From Arctopsyche grandis (taxonomy: Eukaryota; Arthropoda; Insecta; Trichoptera; Hydropsychidae): DNA of 64,000 nt. The position numbers were made by a program, and so were the translations under genes. The stretch is taken from assembly GCF_051622035.1 (NCBI RefSeq), contig NC_135358.1, positions 3,288,501 to 3,352,500 of the forward strand. Reading direction: 5' to 3'. Below, piece after piece: positions 11,001 through 22,400 of this stretch (position 1 is its first letter; the number at the start of each line of letters is the position of its first letter). The notes under the pieces were generated by a model, which saw only the letters and a list, made by a program, of their open reading frames with translations, searched no databases and was not told where the DNA came from.

Positions 11001-12410
11001 GTATATATGACAGTTGAAAATTGAACAGTTGAAATAAAGAAAGATGAGTTGTTTTCAAATTTTATTGAATACAATAAAAGGATTTATAAAAAAAAAATAC
11101 TGGGCAAATTAGTTTATGTACAGTTACTAACCAACTTTAATTAAAATTTGACCAAAAATTTAATTCCCGTATACATATTTATGACTATTCAGAATCCCGT
11201 GTAAAACTTTTAATCTTATAATTGTTAATATATGTATATATGTATATAGTAAAAAACTACAATGAAAGTGAGAATATAATGATCTATAAAACAGTTTTCT
11301 TTCTACCTATGTATGTACATATATGTATATACAGAAAAATGTAATTTTGAATTCACGAATATTTTTATTTTTATATGTTTTGTATGTATGTATGTACATA
11401 TAGTTACGATATTTTCATCAATAAATTAAATACCCAGTACAGTCGATCATTAAAAATAAATTCCGTGCCAATAATATTTGAAGGGGCTAATTTTATTTGG
11501 GTATGGTGAAAATTTTTGGGTGTATAATATTCGAAAGCGGTATTATTTCTAACGGTAGTGATAAATTTTGAAGCAAAAGACCCAATTTCATTTAATACTT
11601 GATATATAAAGAAGGTTCCATCGGCTATGTTCGCGTATAATGACTGGTAAATTTAACGAAGAGAAAATTACGTTTGTTCCCGATAGAAACAATAGCCTGT
11701 AAAGCGAGAGAGATAGAGGTAACCGTTACCTTAACAAATGTCTAATTTCCCATTCGAAATGTCACGATCCACGGTATATTGGGGGTGGGAGGACGGTCGG
11801 TGCGAGGGGGGGTTGAACGGGGGTGGGTGGAATTTTCGCAATTTTCTCTTGGCGAAATTGACAATCCTTCAATTCGATAAATCTCTTTTATTTCTCAATT
11901 TGCTTGATTGATTCCGATTTCGCTGAGGATATCGGTGCTGTTCGAACTTTAAGTATCCACCCCTTAATGGCCGCTTTTGAAAGTAAAAACCCAGATGGAT
12001 AATCCGCAGATATTATACAAAGAAGTCTACTTCTTCGTCTCGTTCTACTTACCTAAGCATCCTCTTCTTTTCAAAATAAGGAAATAAAATTAAAAAAAAG
12101 GAAGTTCAAACAGATTCGACGCGGGACGAAAAAAAAGAAAATGATTTGTGCGTCCACATAAATTTTCTCGTTCAACTTTAATCTATTTCTCGAGTTCGTC
12201 TTGGTACTTTCAATGCCGGCGGAAAATTTCACATAAGAACACTTTCGTGATTTTATTTTCAACGTGTATACAATTCTGTGACTGATGTCTGTGTGTATGT
12301 ATGTATCAACAAATATTGCGTAATCCTTCAATAATTCATCAGTCCAATTGTACGAAATTTAAAATATAATAACGTCACCACTCAAAAACCGATATAACTA
12401 TACATAAGTT

Positions 12411-12660
12411 GGTTGCCGGAAAAGTGCACTAAATTGCACTGAATAGTAGCGCAGTTTCAAGAAGTCATCATTTTCAATGGCGCTCAAAAATAACTTACGC
12501 ATTAGAATTCCACAAAAAATAGGTTAGCACCCTCAGATAACATCCAAATACCCCTTCACGCTTTTTTGTGGAATTTTATTGCGTTAGTTCGGCTTGAGCA
12601 TCTTTGAAAGTTTGGATGTCTCGAGAGTGCAACTATCTCGAGTGCATTTTTCCGGTCACC
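12411..12660. mobile_element. MITE with 9-bp target duplication
   Basis: Inverted termini GGTTGCCGGAAAAGTGCACT and its counterpart AGTGCATTTTTCCGGTCACC, flanked by ACATAAGTT (12402-12410) and ACATAAATT (12661-12669). It has an inner inverted pair, AATTCCACAAAAAA/TTTTTTGTGGAATT. Nine-base duplications occur in Mutator-like elements, but the class is not proven. Confidence 0.75.
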
Positions 12661-12721
12661 ACATAAATTATACTGTAAAGTACGAAAGTGCGATATATTT
12701 ATAATATTTTTATATATAACA

Positions 12722-12916
12722 CTAGTGGTTTTACTCGGCTTCGCTCGGTATTTGTAATATAAACCGCTTAAACCAATAGTAAATATTTTATTAAATTTAT
12801 TTGAATACTTTTATTTTATATAAATTTATTTCAATACTCATTTGTTTTTTTTATTAAATTAAATGTCACGAACAAATAAACATATATACTGTCTCTTTCT
12901 AAATTATATGTATACC
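12722..12916 (-). mobile_element. Helitron-like copy (minus strand)
   Basis: The reverse complement ends CGAGCCGAGTAAAACCACTAG-type and begins ATACATATAATTTAGAAAGAGAC. Similarity to 41330-41380 continues past the apparent 5' end into 12917-12960 (CCAGAATCCGGCACC). Confidence 0.65.
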
Positions 12917-13002
12917 AGAATCCGGCACCTTCACCCCCGAGGACTTCAAAAAAATCGAATGGGTCGTCTACGAACTAACGAACGAAGGTTACATACATAC
13001 AG

Positions 13003-13543
13003 CCAGCAGTTTGGCTTAGTGGTAGCGTATATATTTAGCACCACTGAGGTCAAAGGTTCGAGTCCTCGCCATCTGCTGGTTAGATTTGGGGGTTTTGTGA
13101 CTCCAAATCGATCGTTTCTCTATCAGAGTTTACCAATTTTATCTGATCATTGCTGAAACGGTTCCTGAAAAATGGTATTAGATCTAATCCTGTTGTCACA
13201 AAAACTGCCTGTGTATAATTTGTAATAATTATACACAGTAATCTGAAATCTATAGATATCTCTATAGACATCTCTATAATTTCGTTTTTATTATATGTAA
13301 AAATTGTACACAAAAAAAATCTAAAAATAATCCATAGATGTCTCTATGATTATTATTTCTGATTAATTGTTATATGCTATATATTCTGATTGTATATGTA
13401 TGTATTACTGTATTTCTGACTTCTGATTGTTTATGTATTCTGTATTTCGTTAACGTACACCCGTCGCATTGGAGCAAATCTGTAATGGCGAGTGTATATT
13501 GATTTGTAACAATAAAAAATAAAAAATAAAAAATAAAAATATA
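13003..13543 (+). mobile_element. tRNA-headed SINE variant with different 3' hairpin
   Basis: The head carries TTAGTGGTAGCG and GGTTCGAGTCC. The body has TATCAGAGTTTACCAAT and GAAACGGTTCC. The 3' hairpin at 13456-13495 has a stem unlike the other copies (TACACCCG/CGAGTGTA) but the same loop core (CGCATTGG...CTGTAA), and is followed by an AAAAAT tail. Confidence 0.75.
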
Positions 13544-15237
13544 TACAAAGTCTCTTTCGAAATTATATGTTAGATTAACATATTAAATACATAACATGTA
13601 ATAAGATGCGAAATGTAGATTGGTTCATTCGTCAAGGTCATACGATCATCATTCTGGAGTGAAAACCGTACCGTAAAATATTGAATTTGAGGTGGAAAAC
13701 CTGTAGTATGGAATGTCTTGCATTTATAGCCAGCACCAATATATGTATAAGAACCAGTCGTAAATACGAAACAGCCCTGCGAGATTTATATTATTTAGAA
13801 AATTATATCAAACTCACATAAAATACCAATATCTGACCAAAAGCATATAAAATTGCAGACCAAATTCAAACTGGAACGAAGCTGTTTCAATTGACATTTA
13901 ATTTGTGTAATTCTTTTGAGTGTTGCAAACATTTTGTGAAACAGAAAGATTTTTGCAACTAATTTTGAATGAATTTTCTTAGAAATGGCAGACATAATTT
14001 TCAAGAATTCACAGAAATTGAAAACTGATCTGAGATCAGTGATCTCCATTGAACGTACATAATATGATATATGGACACATTGAACATACATAATATACAT
14101 CTGTACACCCTTTTGGGCCGACTTTGCCCCACGTATCATTTTCATTCGAATACCTTTCGTAAGCCTCAATTATAACCGGATTTGAAAGATACGCCTCAAT
14201 TACGCTTTGTTACTCTTTCGAAAGTGTATATATTCATTCGGCTCTCGCATAAAATACGCACATACGTCGCTTGTCTTATTATTATTGTATTCTTTGCCCA
14301 CCCCTTCCCTCATTTTAACTCCATTGCATTGCGTATATATATATGTATACCTAACCCTATTGCGATGAAATAATTTCTTGAATTACACAGGATTTAGCAT
14401 CACAATAAACAATCATAATAAGCCGGAATTTTCTTTGAAGCGCAAGGGGGATGCCTTTTAACGTTGCCGGCGGTTCATTCATCTGCCTCTTTGTATTACT
14501 AGGGCTCCTTTATTATTATTAGTCATTTCACGAAATTCCCACAAGTTCTCACTGTATAATAATATAAAGAAAACCTATTTAAAATTTTCCACCCCTTCCC
14601 GCTCGGTGACGTTGTATACGAAATTCGAAAAATTTAAGTCCAACTTGGATTAAAGCGCGGTGAAATTAAGCACTGGTGAATTGTTGGGCTACTTTCAACA
14701 ATGCTCGTTATGTTTTATTTCATATTTAATTGAGAAAGTACTCGAAATTCAACCATGAAGTTTATGCGAATTATTAAATGGGTACTAATTGACTGTCCTA
14801 TAATAAGAGGCACCACTTGTGATGGACTAAAATATCAATTCAAATCAATTAATTTCACACACACGATTGAAAGTTTCAAGAGAGTAAAATGATTCAAACT
14901 ATTACGAAAATCGCATACTATCATTTTGTATCGTAGCTAATAGTTACCTATTCAAATGATTTATATCTGAACAAATACACGGAAGCTATGTATGAAATAC
15001 TGATTTCAACTAAAGTGTGAACTACATACGATAAATTTTCAGCTTCATTCGCGAGCGATATCACTATATTGATTGATATATGTGATAATCAATTGAAACG
15101 ATAAATTTTTCCGTACTACATTATTCGTCGACTGAAATGCAATGATAATAAATAAATTAAATCAATTTATTAAGTTCAAATGAACATACAGTATTATGAG
15201 CGTTTGAATATACTATATTTTATGCTATTTTACATAC

Positions 15238-15683
15238 AAGATATATTACCAGGAAGGCTTGACAAGAAGACCCCAATGTGCCTTCCTGGACAATTAATTA
15301 CAAATAATTCAGCATTTTATTATTACATAAATCACTGTATTTCCAGAAGTTGAAGAACATTAAATAACAATTAATTAATTAATTAATTACATAATTAATC
15401 CATTGAGACATCTATGGATTTAGATTTTGTATAAAATTTTTACAAATTATACACACAATAAATACAGAAGATTTGTGACAACAGGAAAGCTGATTTTTTT
15501 TCCAATTTTGAGGAACCGTTTAAACAATGATCAGATAAAATTGGCAAACTCTGATAAGAAACGATCGATTTGGAGTCACAATTACCCTCAAATCTAACCA
15601 GCAGTATGGCGGATCAAACCCACCGATCACTTGGTGCTAAACATACACGCTACCATTAAGACATACTGCTGGCTATACATACA
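15238..15683 (-). mobile_element. tRNA-headed SINE copy (minus strand)
   Basis: It begins on the plus strand with TACCAGGAAGGC, the inverted 3' hairpin, and ends with the inverted head GACATACTGCTGGCT. The body motif GATAAGAAACGATCG is present. Confidence 0.75.
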
Positions 15684-16657
15684 TATACATATTAACGCTT
15701 TTAATGTTTGATTAGATTTGACATTAACATAATGTCAAATTGTAAGGTCTGTTACATATGTACATATAAGACTACTTCTACCATTTGTAAATAATAAATT
15801 AAAACCCCTTTCAGCTTCTGAACTATGTATGTTTGAACTAATAAACGTGAATTAGGCGTATTGGACCCAAACAAATCGAAGTATCAACCTAAATAAAATC
15901 GTACAAGTACCGTATTTTTTTTTTGTTGGTGGAAACTTTTTGATCTCCGGAAATTGTTTAATAAAATTTGCGATTAAAAGTGGGATGAAAATACGTTGCG
16001 TCTGGTGAATTATGACCGGTCATAATTGCATGCGACCCGCCTTTCTGCCCTTCCGCGTTCCGGAAAAAATTTGTAATTACTTTTGGCTGTTTTGAGCAAC
16101 GGGTTTTAATAAATCACCAGGTACCGGCAGTCGGAGTCACTGGCTGTGCTCTCTGACCGCAAACAATTTTCAGTGTTAATTTGAAAAATTAAAAACTTGA
16201 CCCAAAGAACACCGGCTGTAAGCCCTCGAATGAGGAAACGACAGTCTAACTTGCCCTAATCCATTAATTCAAATACAGAAAAATATTTACTCGAAAGCCC
16301 CCAGTGTGGCTTGTTCCAATTTGTATCATATTTTCCGATTTCTAAGCCCGCTTTAAAGTCAAGGAATTTGACCCTTAAAGCTCTCAACATGAGGCTACCA
16401 CTCCCCCAACGAATACAGTCTTAGAGACCCTTTCGTCGGAGAACGAGACGGTTGTTCATGAATATCGCACAAGAACAATCGCACATCACTGTTCTAATAA
16501 AAAAAACCACACTGTACATAACCAAGTACAAAATAAACAACAACGCATGAACACGTAAAGCGCGCATGCGTTAGGAAATAATACCTGAAATGTGCCGTGC
16601 GAATGCACGCACACCTCAAGTAAACATACATGTACATATGTATGCATAAGCACGCAC

Positions 16658-16692
16658 ACACACACACAAACACACATACACACACAAACCAC
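16658..16692. repeat. (CA)n microsatellite
   Basis: CACACACA runs with a few CAAACACA interruptions. The long minus-strand Cys/Val frames across it are artefacts. Confidence 0.85.
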
Positions 16693-16725
16693 AAAATATT
16701 TTCCTATATTTATATTTATTCCATA

Positions 16726-17141
16726 CTAGCTGAACCCGGCATGCCTTGCAATTCCATAATAACGCGTTCAATTCCCGTTCCCGTTCCACAGACATTCAAT
16801 TTTATATATAGGTATGGATATATTTGTTGACTTGGGCCATCCGCTGTGTGTTTGTAGTACAGCCCTGAATGGTCAGTACATTCGTGTGCGAGGTAGGCGT
16901 GGCGCGATTTATGTCACACTTGCGGCGTGATGCGTTGAAGGCGGGATAGATTTACTTTCGTGTCATTAAAATCGTAATTACGAATATTATTATTAAGAGG
17001 TTTTTTCCCGTATTTTTTTAACAGTAATCTTCCCGGACATGCATACAACAAATCTTGAAAGTTTCATCGTAATCGGTTCAGTGGTTTAGGAGCCTATACG
17101 AGACACACACACAGACATTCAATTTTATATATGTATATAGA
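16726..17141 (-). mobile_element. Second Helitron-like family, copy 2
   Basis: The minus strand ends GGCATGCCGGGTTCAGCTAG before T and contains GGCTCCTAAACCACTGAACC. A stretch resembling the 5' end recurs at about 16790-16812, which suggests a deleted copy joined to a longer one. Confidence 0.6.
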
Positions 17142-19488
17142 TATAGAATTTTAGCATTCTAGAATTTTCTTCCATTATATTATGAAGTCCTACTCATATG
17201 TCTCATTCATTGGAGATTAAGAGAATTCAAAAACGGTTTCTAGGATATCTTTATATGAAATTGTAAGGTTATTATCCTTGGCTATATCCCAGTCCATGGT
17301 TTCCCAAACTATCTTCAGCGGAACACTAGTGTACCTGAATAGGTGTTTCGCGTAAATTTTGCTATTGTTTTATAGGCTGCAACACATTTAAACAACTTCT
17401 ACTTCAAAATGATAGGCGAGTGATGGTCAATCTCCACTGATGTTTATGAAGACAAGAATCTAAGCACATACAGGCTAAGAGTTTGAATAGACATTGGGTA
17501 CGGAAATAAATATTGTGGGAAAAGTATTACAATATAAGGTGAAAGTAAGACAAATTTTAATACATGAGATAATTCAATTTTGGATTTCATCAGTTGAATC
17601 TAATAACTTTGAATTTTTTTCCTGCCTCAGATGAATGACTTAAATTTTTAAGTACATACATATGTATATAGATGAAAAGCCAGTAGTTTTAAAGTAGATG
17701 AATTTTAAAGCCATTAAATGATTTCTGAGTGAGTTTGTCAGAAGAATACCCCAATATGGCAAAACAAGCTATTTTTGTCTTACTTCCGTTTTCAACGGTC
17801 AAAGTGCAGGAACAAACTCGACGCTACCCATATATAAGAATTGAACTCACCTTTATTGTGCCTGATATCAAGAAGATTTGTGATTCAAGGACTAAAAATC
17901 ATCAAAGTCGTTAGTAGCTTTATTTACTATATTTAAAAATATTTAGGAAATACGTAGATAATAAGTGTTTTAATAATATATTTTATTTTATATTTACCCA
18001 ACTTTAAAAATAAGCTAAGTGACTCGTTAAAATTTCCGGGTTTGTAAAGTCTTCCATTGCATAAAAAGTTTGGGAAACCCTGTCCTATTCCATTCCTATT
18101 AGGTCCTCAATTCCTATTATTCCTAATCCATTGAAGTCTTGTCGCGTTATGTTTTTTCAAAAGCACTTTTTTATGTTATTAAATAGGTTAGTACACTATC
18201 CTCTGGTTCTTAATGAATTTAAGTTTTATACACCTAGAAAGTTCAGGACCTGAGAAATATTTTATATATCTTTAGGAATATTCGGATATATCTGCTCAAC
18301 CGATATTGCTGGTAAAATTGACCTGTTTAATGTAAGCTGCGCTGAACTGGTTGAGTGGTTGTGGAGCAACGCCCGTGGTTGATTTTATCAATTATAAATG
18401 TCAAGCACGGTTGTTTTATATACCTTTATTTGTATTATGATTATTTGACTGGCCACAATGACGCGTTAGAGTACTCTGTAATGAAACTGTGGCTAATATG
18501 CTAAAAATAAAATAAATAAAATATAATGTGTAACGTATAATTGAATAAAAGCCTTGTAAAAAGTAAAAATACTGGACTGCAACTAAAACTCGACTACTAA
18601 ATTAATAATATAGACGTTCAATGATAACGTGTAAAATGTATTCATTGAAGTGTTGAAATTTGTATATAATGATTTGTATATTTGTATACAATAATTTTTA
18701 TATTTGTACAATTATTTGTATATAATATACATATGTATTTATAAAATTTACAATGTACATTGACATGCTTACAAATATCAATCATAAATTTTTAAAATTG
18801 CCGCAAGTAAATGCTAATACTGAGACATCTATTGAAAGAAATGTAAACTAATGTTTATTTTTATTAATTTTAATATTATAAAATAGATGTCTCTTTAATT
18901 CAAATAATTAATAACGCGTTTTTGTAATATGTACGCATTATAATAATTGGAAATATTTCAGGAGTACTTTCTAAATTTTTATTTTGTAATAAAATAAATT
19001 AAGTACCTATATGTATGTTTACATATACATATAACTACCACATTCGCGTTGATCCTTGTATTATATTATCCCAATATAACTATGAGATCATTCAATTATT
19101 TAACAAGTTTTGGTAACTGTGTATAGTGCATTCAACACGTTCAGTATGAAACTACGCCAATATTTATTTCATTTTGCCAAAAAATCTTTCTAATTATCAA
19201 TTTTCATTTCATTTCCGTAAATACATCGATGTTGAACTTGAATTTTAATCTAATTGGTACACGAAACAACATAAAAAAAATGTATTTTTGACCTATGACA
19301 CTTTAATCTAATTTTTGACATTATTTTCCCAATTCAGTCCACTTTTCTATGAACATCAGACTGATACTAGAATAAACCAGTATTTTTATTTCATATTCTC
19401 CTTATATTATAATTCCAGCAGTATACGAACGATCCTCAGATAGTTCGCTCGTTTTTATATTGATATTATAAATCTCGCAATATCAAAC
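17142..19488. other. Non-genic stretch upstream of protease gene A
   Basis: AT-rich, with one retroposon end (18300-18526). A TTATATTATA about 35 bases before TCAGATAG (near 19436) is a weak candidate promoter for the protease gene. Confidence 0.35.
18300..18526 (+). mobile_element. Retroposon 3' end with variant hairpin
   Basis: The segment ends in a hairpin (GCCACA...TGTGGC, 18452-18493) whose loop contains ACGCGTTAGA...CTGTAATG, then an AAATAAAATAAAT tail. The left boundary is uncertain. Confidence 0.5.
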
Positions 19489-22400
19489 ATGTCTTGGATT
19501 TGTAGTATATTTGTATTGATAACAATATTTCAATACAATCACGCCTGGAATAAATCCGATTTCCATATAGACTCGAAGGTATTTCATATTAATTTGTATA
19601 AATACTGATATTAGACTAAATAGAGATTTATCTGTCGATATGTAGGGTATAGCATAGCTTCTCTAACTTCGACAAATTTCGTAAACTATAGACTTATTTG
19701 CCAACAAATGCCCAGCCGTTCAAGTTCAATGCATTAAATTCACGCAACCAAATATAATATATGAATATAAACACATTTTTTCTGTTCAATAGCTTTCTAA
19801 GGAGTGTGGACATTCGAAATCTTTCTCTCCAGAGAACTATTTTGAACATTGGGGATTTTGGCCATGGCTTGGAATGGCATTTTACGACGGCTTCGGACGT
19901 GGAACAAAATGCAATGCCGTTCTCATACATCCTCAGGCTGTCATATCGAGTATAAATCAAACAAAACACATGCTATACATACATGATTAATTCAAATTCG
20001 TAATAATTTCCATACATATTTTTGTGCAGGTTTGCATTGTTTCAAGAAAATACCTGATATAATTTTAGAAGAACATCTCTTCGTAGCGTTTTCTCTTCCT
20101 GGATTACCATCGTTTCAAAACATATCAGTAATATGAAAAAAAATCAAACAAACACTGAGAATTCGATATATTAATTCGAAACTTGTTTTTAAACATTCCT
20201 CAGGTAACTCATTTAGATTTCCCTGGAACTAGGTACAATTCGGGATACGATTTGGCACTTTTGAGACTTTCAAGACCGGTCGTAGTCAGCGCTCAAGTTC
20301 AACCAATTTGCTTGTGGGAAGAAGATCACGACTATAGCACTCAATTGGCATCTCATATTGGAATGGTAACATCAAATTTTTTTGACCACATTTGATTGTT
20401 TTAGTCTCAAATGATTCAGTCGATTTTATTCAGATGGTGGGAGCAGATCTGAACAATTTATACGATTACGATAACTTCAACACACTGAGATCGTATCAAG
20501 CTCCAGTTCGAGTGATCAACGCAAAGAAATGTAGAGAAAAAGAGCCGAATTATTTCGACTCTCCTAATGAAAAGCCCTTGTGCTATTCTTACTACCGAGG
20601 TACTCGTTTGATTTTTTGATTTTTAAATGGTTTTTATTATTACTAAATTATGTTCACAATACATCTTATATCTATTTTAATAGCTACTGATCTACTGATC
20701 ATTTTCTATTTTACAATTTAATTTAATTTGGTTTGTAATCATAGTATTATATTATTCTAATGTTAATGTACAGCATAATAGGAAATATAGCTCAAAAACC
20801 TATTTACAATTCTTATAAATGCTCATAATACATCTAATACATAATATTAATTAAAGACTCTCTATAGTCGATGACCTAAAGCAGATTGTGTTTAGGTAAT
20901 CTGTGTGTTATACCTGAAGGGTATAGACATTTTGTTGTAATCACCGAGACTCTTCACAAGTGTGTTAGCATGGTTATTAGTGATTCTGTCATAGAATCTA
21001 CTGGTTAGTTTGTTAGTAATATCTGTAACAAACGGAATATTATTTATGGCATGCAGTTTTTTCAAGTTTTTGTTTGAAATAGAAGAGCTCTTACTATGTC
21101 TAAATTATTTATAATATAAGCCTTAAGAAAAAAATTCCAGTTCCTGTTACATGTCACGGATTTGGCTCGATGTTGATGTTTCCAAGATTATCGGAGACTG
21201 GAGATATTGTTTGGTATTTGAGAAGCATCGTTACTTTGAGGAAATGGCTTTGCGATGATAATTCTTATACTTCTTCATTCGATGTCGCTGACAGAAGACC
21301 ATGGATCGAATCACATTTTAGGGTAAGTTTCATAATTTCATAGATCATTATTTATATTTCTTAACCCTTTGAATGCAGACCAAAGCCGATCGCCGTTTTG
21401 CCAACAAGTCTATGAGCCTGAAATACGCCGATAGGCGTTGTTTTTTAAATATGTAAAAATAAATATGTAGGTAGCATTGAAAATAAAGTAAAAAATACAT
21501 TGAACATGGGTCGTGTAATCCGTGTCATTCATTTTCAACGTTTATAAAGACTGTTTTACACCGGAATTTCTGAATGTATAACCATGTTACGAATTTAAAT
21601 GGTTCCACGAGAATAAATTGATATATAGAACAGATTCCTATTTTATCATTTATATATGAAGTACATATATCCAGTTACAGAGATTTCGTTGATTAACCTT
21701 TTCAATGCTGACCAACACCGATTGGCGTTTTGCCAACAAGTCCATGGTCCTGAAAAACACCGATAGGCGTTGTCTTTTGAGCATGTACAAAGTAAACAAG
21801 AATATTACCCACTAAGCCTTTCCAGGTAGCATTGAAAAAAATACATTGAACATAGGTCTTGTAATCCGTGTCATTCATTTGTCAACGTTTATAAAAACTG
21901 GTTTACACCGGAATTACTGAATTTATAACTATAGTAGCTTTTCCCGATGAAAATCCCTAGCTGCTGAGTATTTTGGATTGTGGCTTGGCATTTAGATTGT
22001 GATCATTACATTTTAATAACAATGTAGAAGATGGAACTAGTTTTTGAAAAATACATTCATTAATAGACTTTTTTTGTTTATTTTATATTGTTGCAAGATA
22101 TATTAGAGAGTCTAAACACACCTTTACAAAACTCGAAATCCTCGACGGTAGTTATCTAGGGTTTGTTTGGATTGGCTACAATGTTTGTACCTGCTTTCTA
22201 TTGGATTTCTAAATAATTCTAGTTGGAAATTTTGGCGAAATTCTCAGCGTGGCTGGCTTTCAACAGAAAAGACGTCAGCACTCAAAGGGTTAAGCATCGA
22301 AATGAAAATATTGTATTATTAATATTTTATTTTAGACTTCAAAGGAGAAGAGTTGCGGTCGACAAGTAGCAACACATACCCCATTGGTTACACTTGGACA

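Larger units (their letters stand above)
8904..12401. other. Non-genic stretch with unique sequence
   Basis: Apart from the minisatellite, the Helitron-like copy and the SINE head listed separately, 9430-9930 and 11450-12400 look single-copy and less AT-rich than average. The minus-strand frame at 9655-9921 resembles no known protein. These could include regulatory DNA, which cannot be shown here. Confidence 0.4.
13544..16725. other. Non-genic stretch
   Basis: Outside the SINE at 15238-15683 there is single-copy-looking DNA (13900-14800, 15890-16480) with no supported exon. The minus-strand 124-residue frame at 13795-14169 has no recognisable motif. Confidence 0.4.

Noticed and set aside
13003-13075. 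tRNA gene
   Set aside because: A- and B-box-like words are present, but the sequence is the head of a SINE and does not fold into a normal cloverleaf with matching acceptor arms.
16486-16694. Cys/Val-rich minus-strand frames
   Set aside because: They arise from the (CA)n microsatellite.
20183-20619. Two separate small genes at 20183-20395 and 20392-20619
   Set aside because: They are exons 4 and 5 of protease gene A plus intron read-through.
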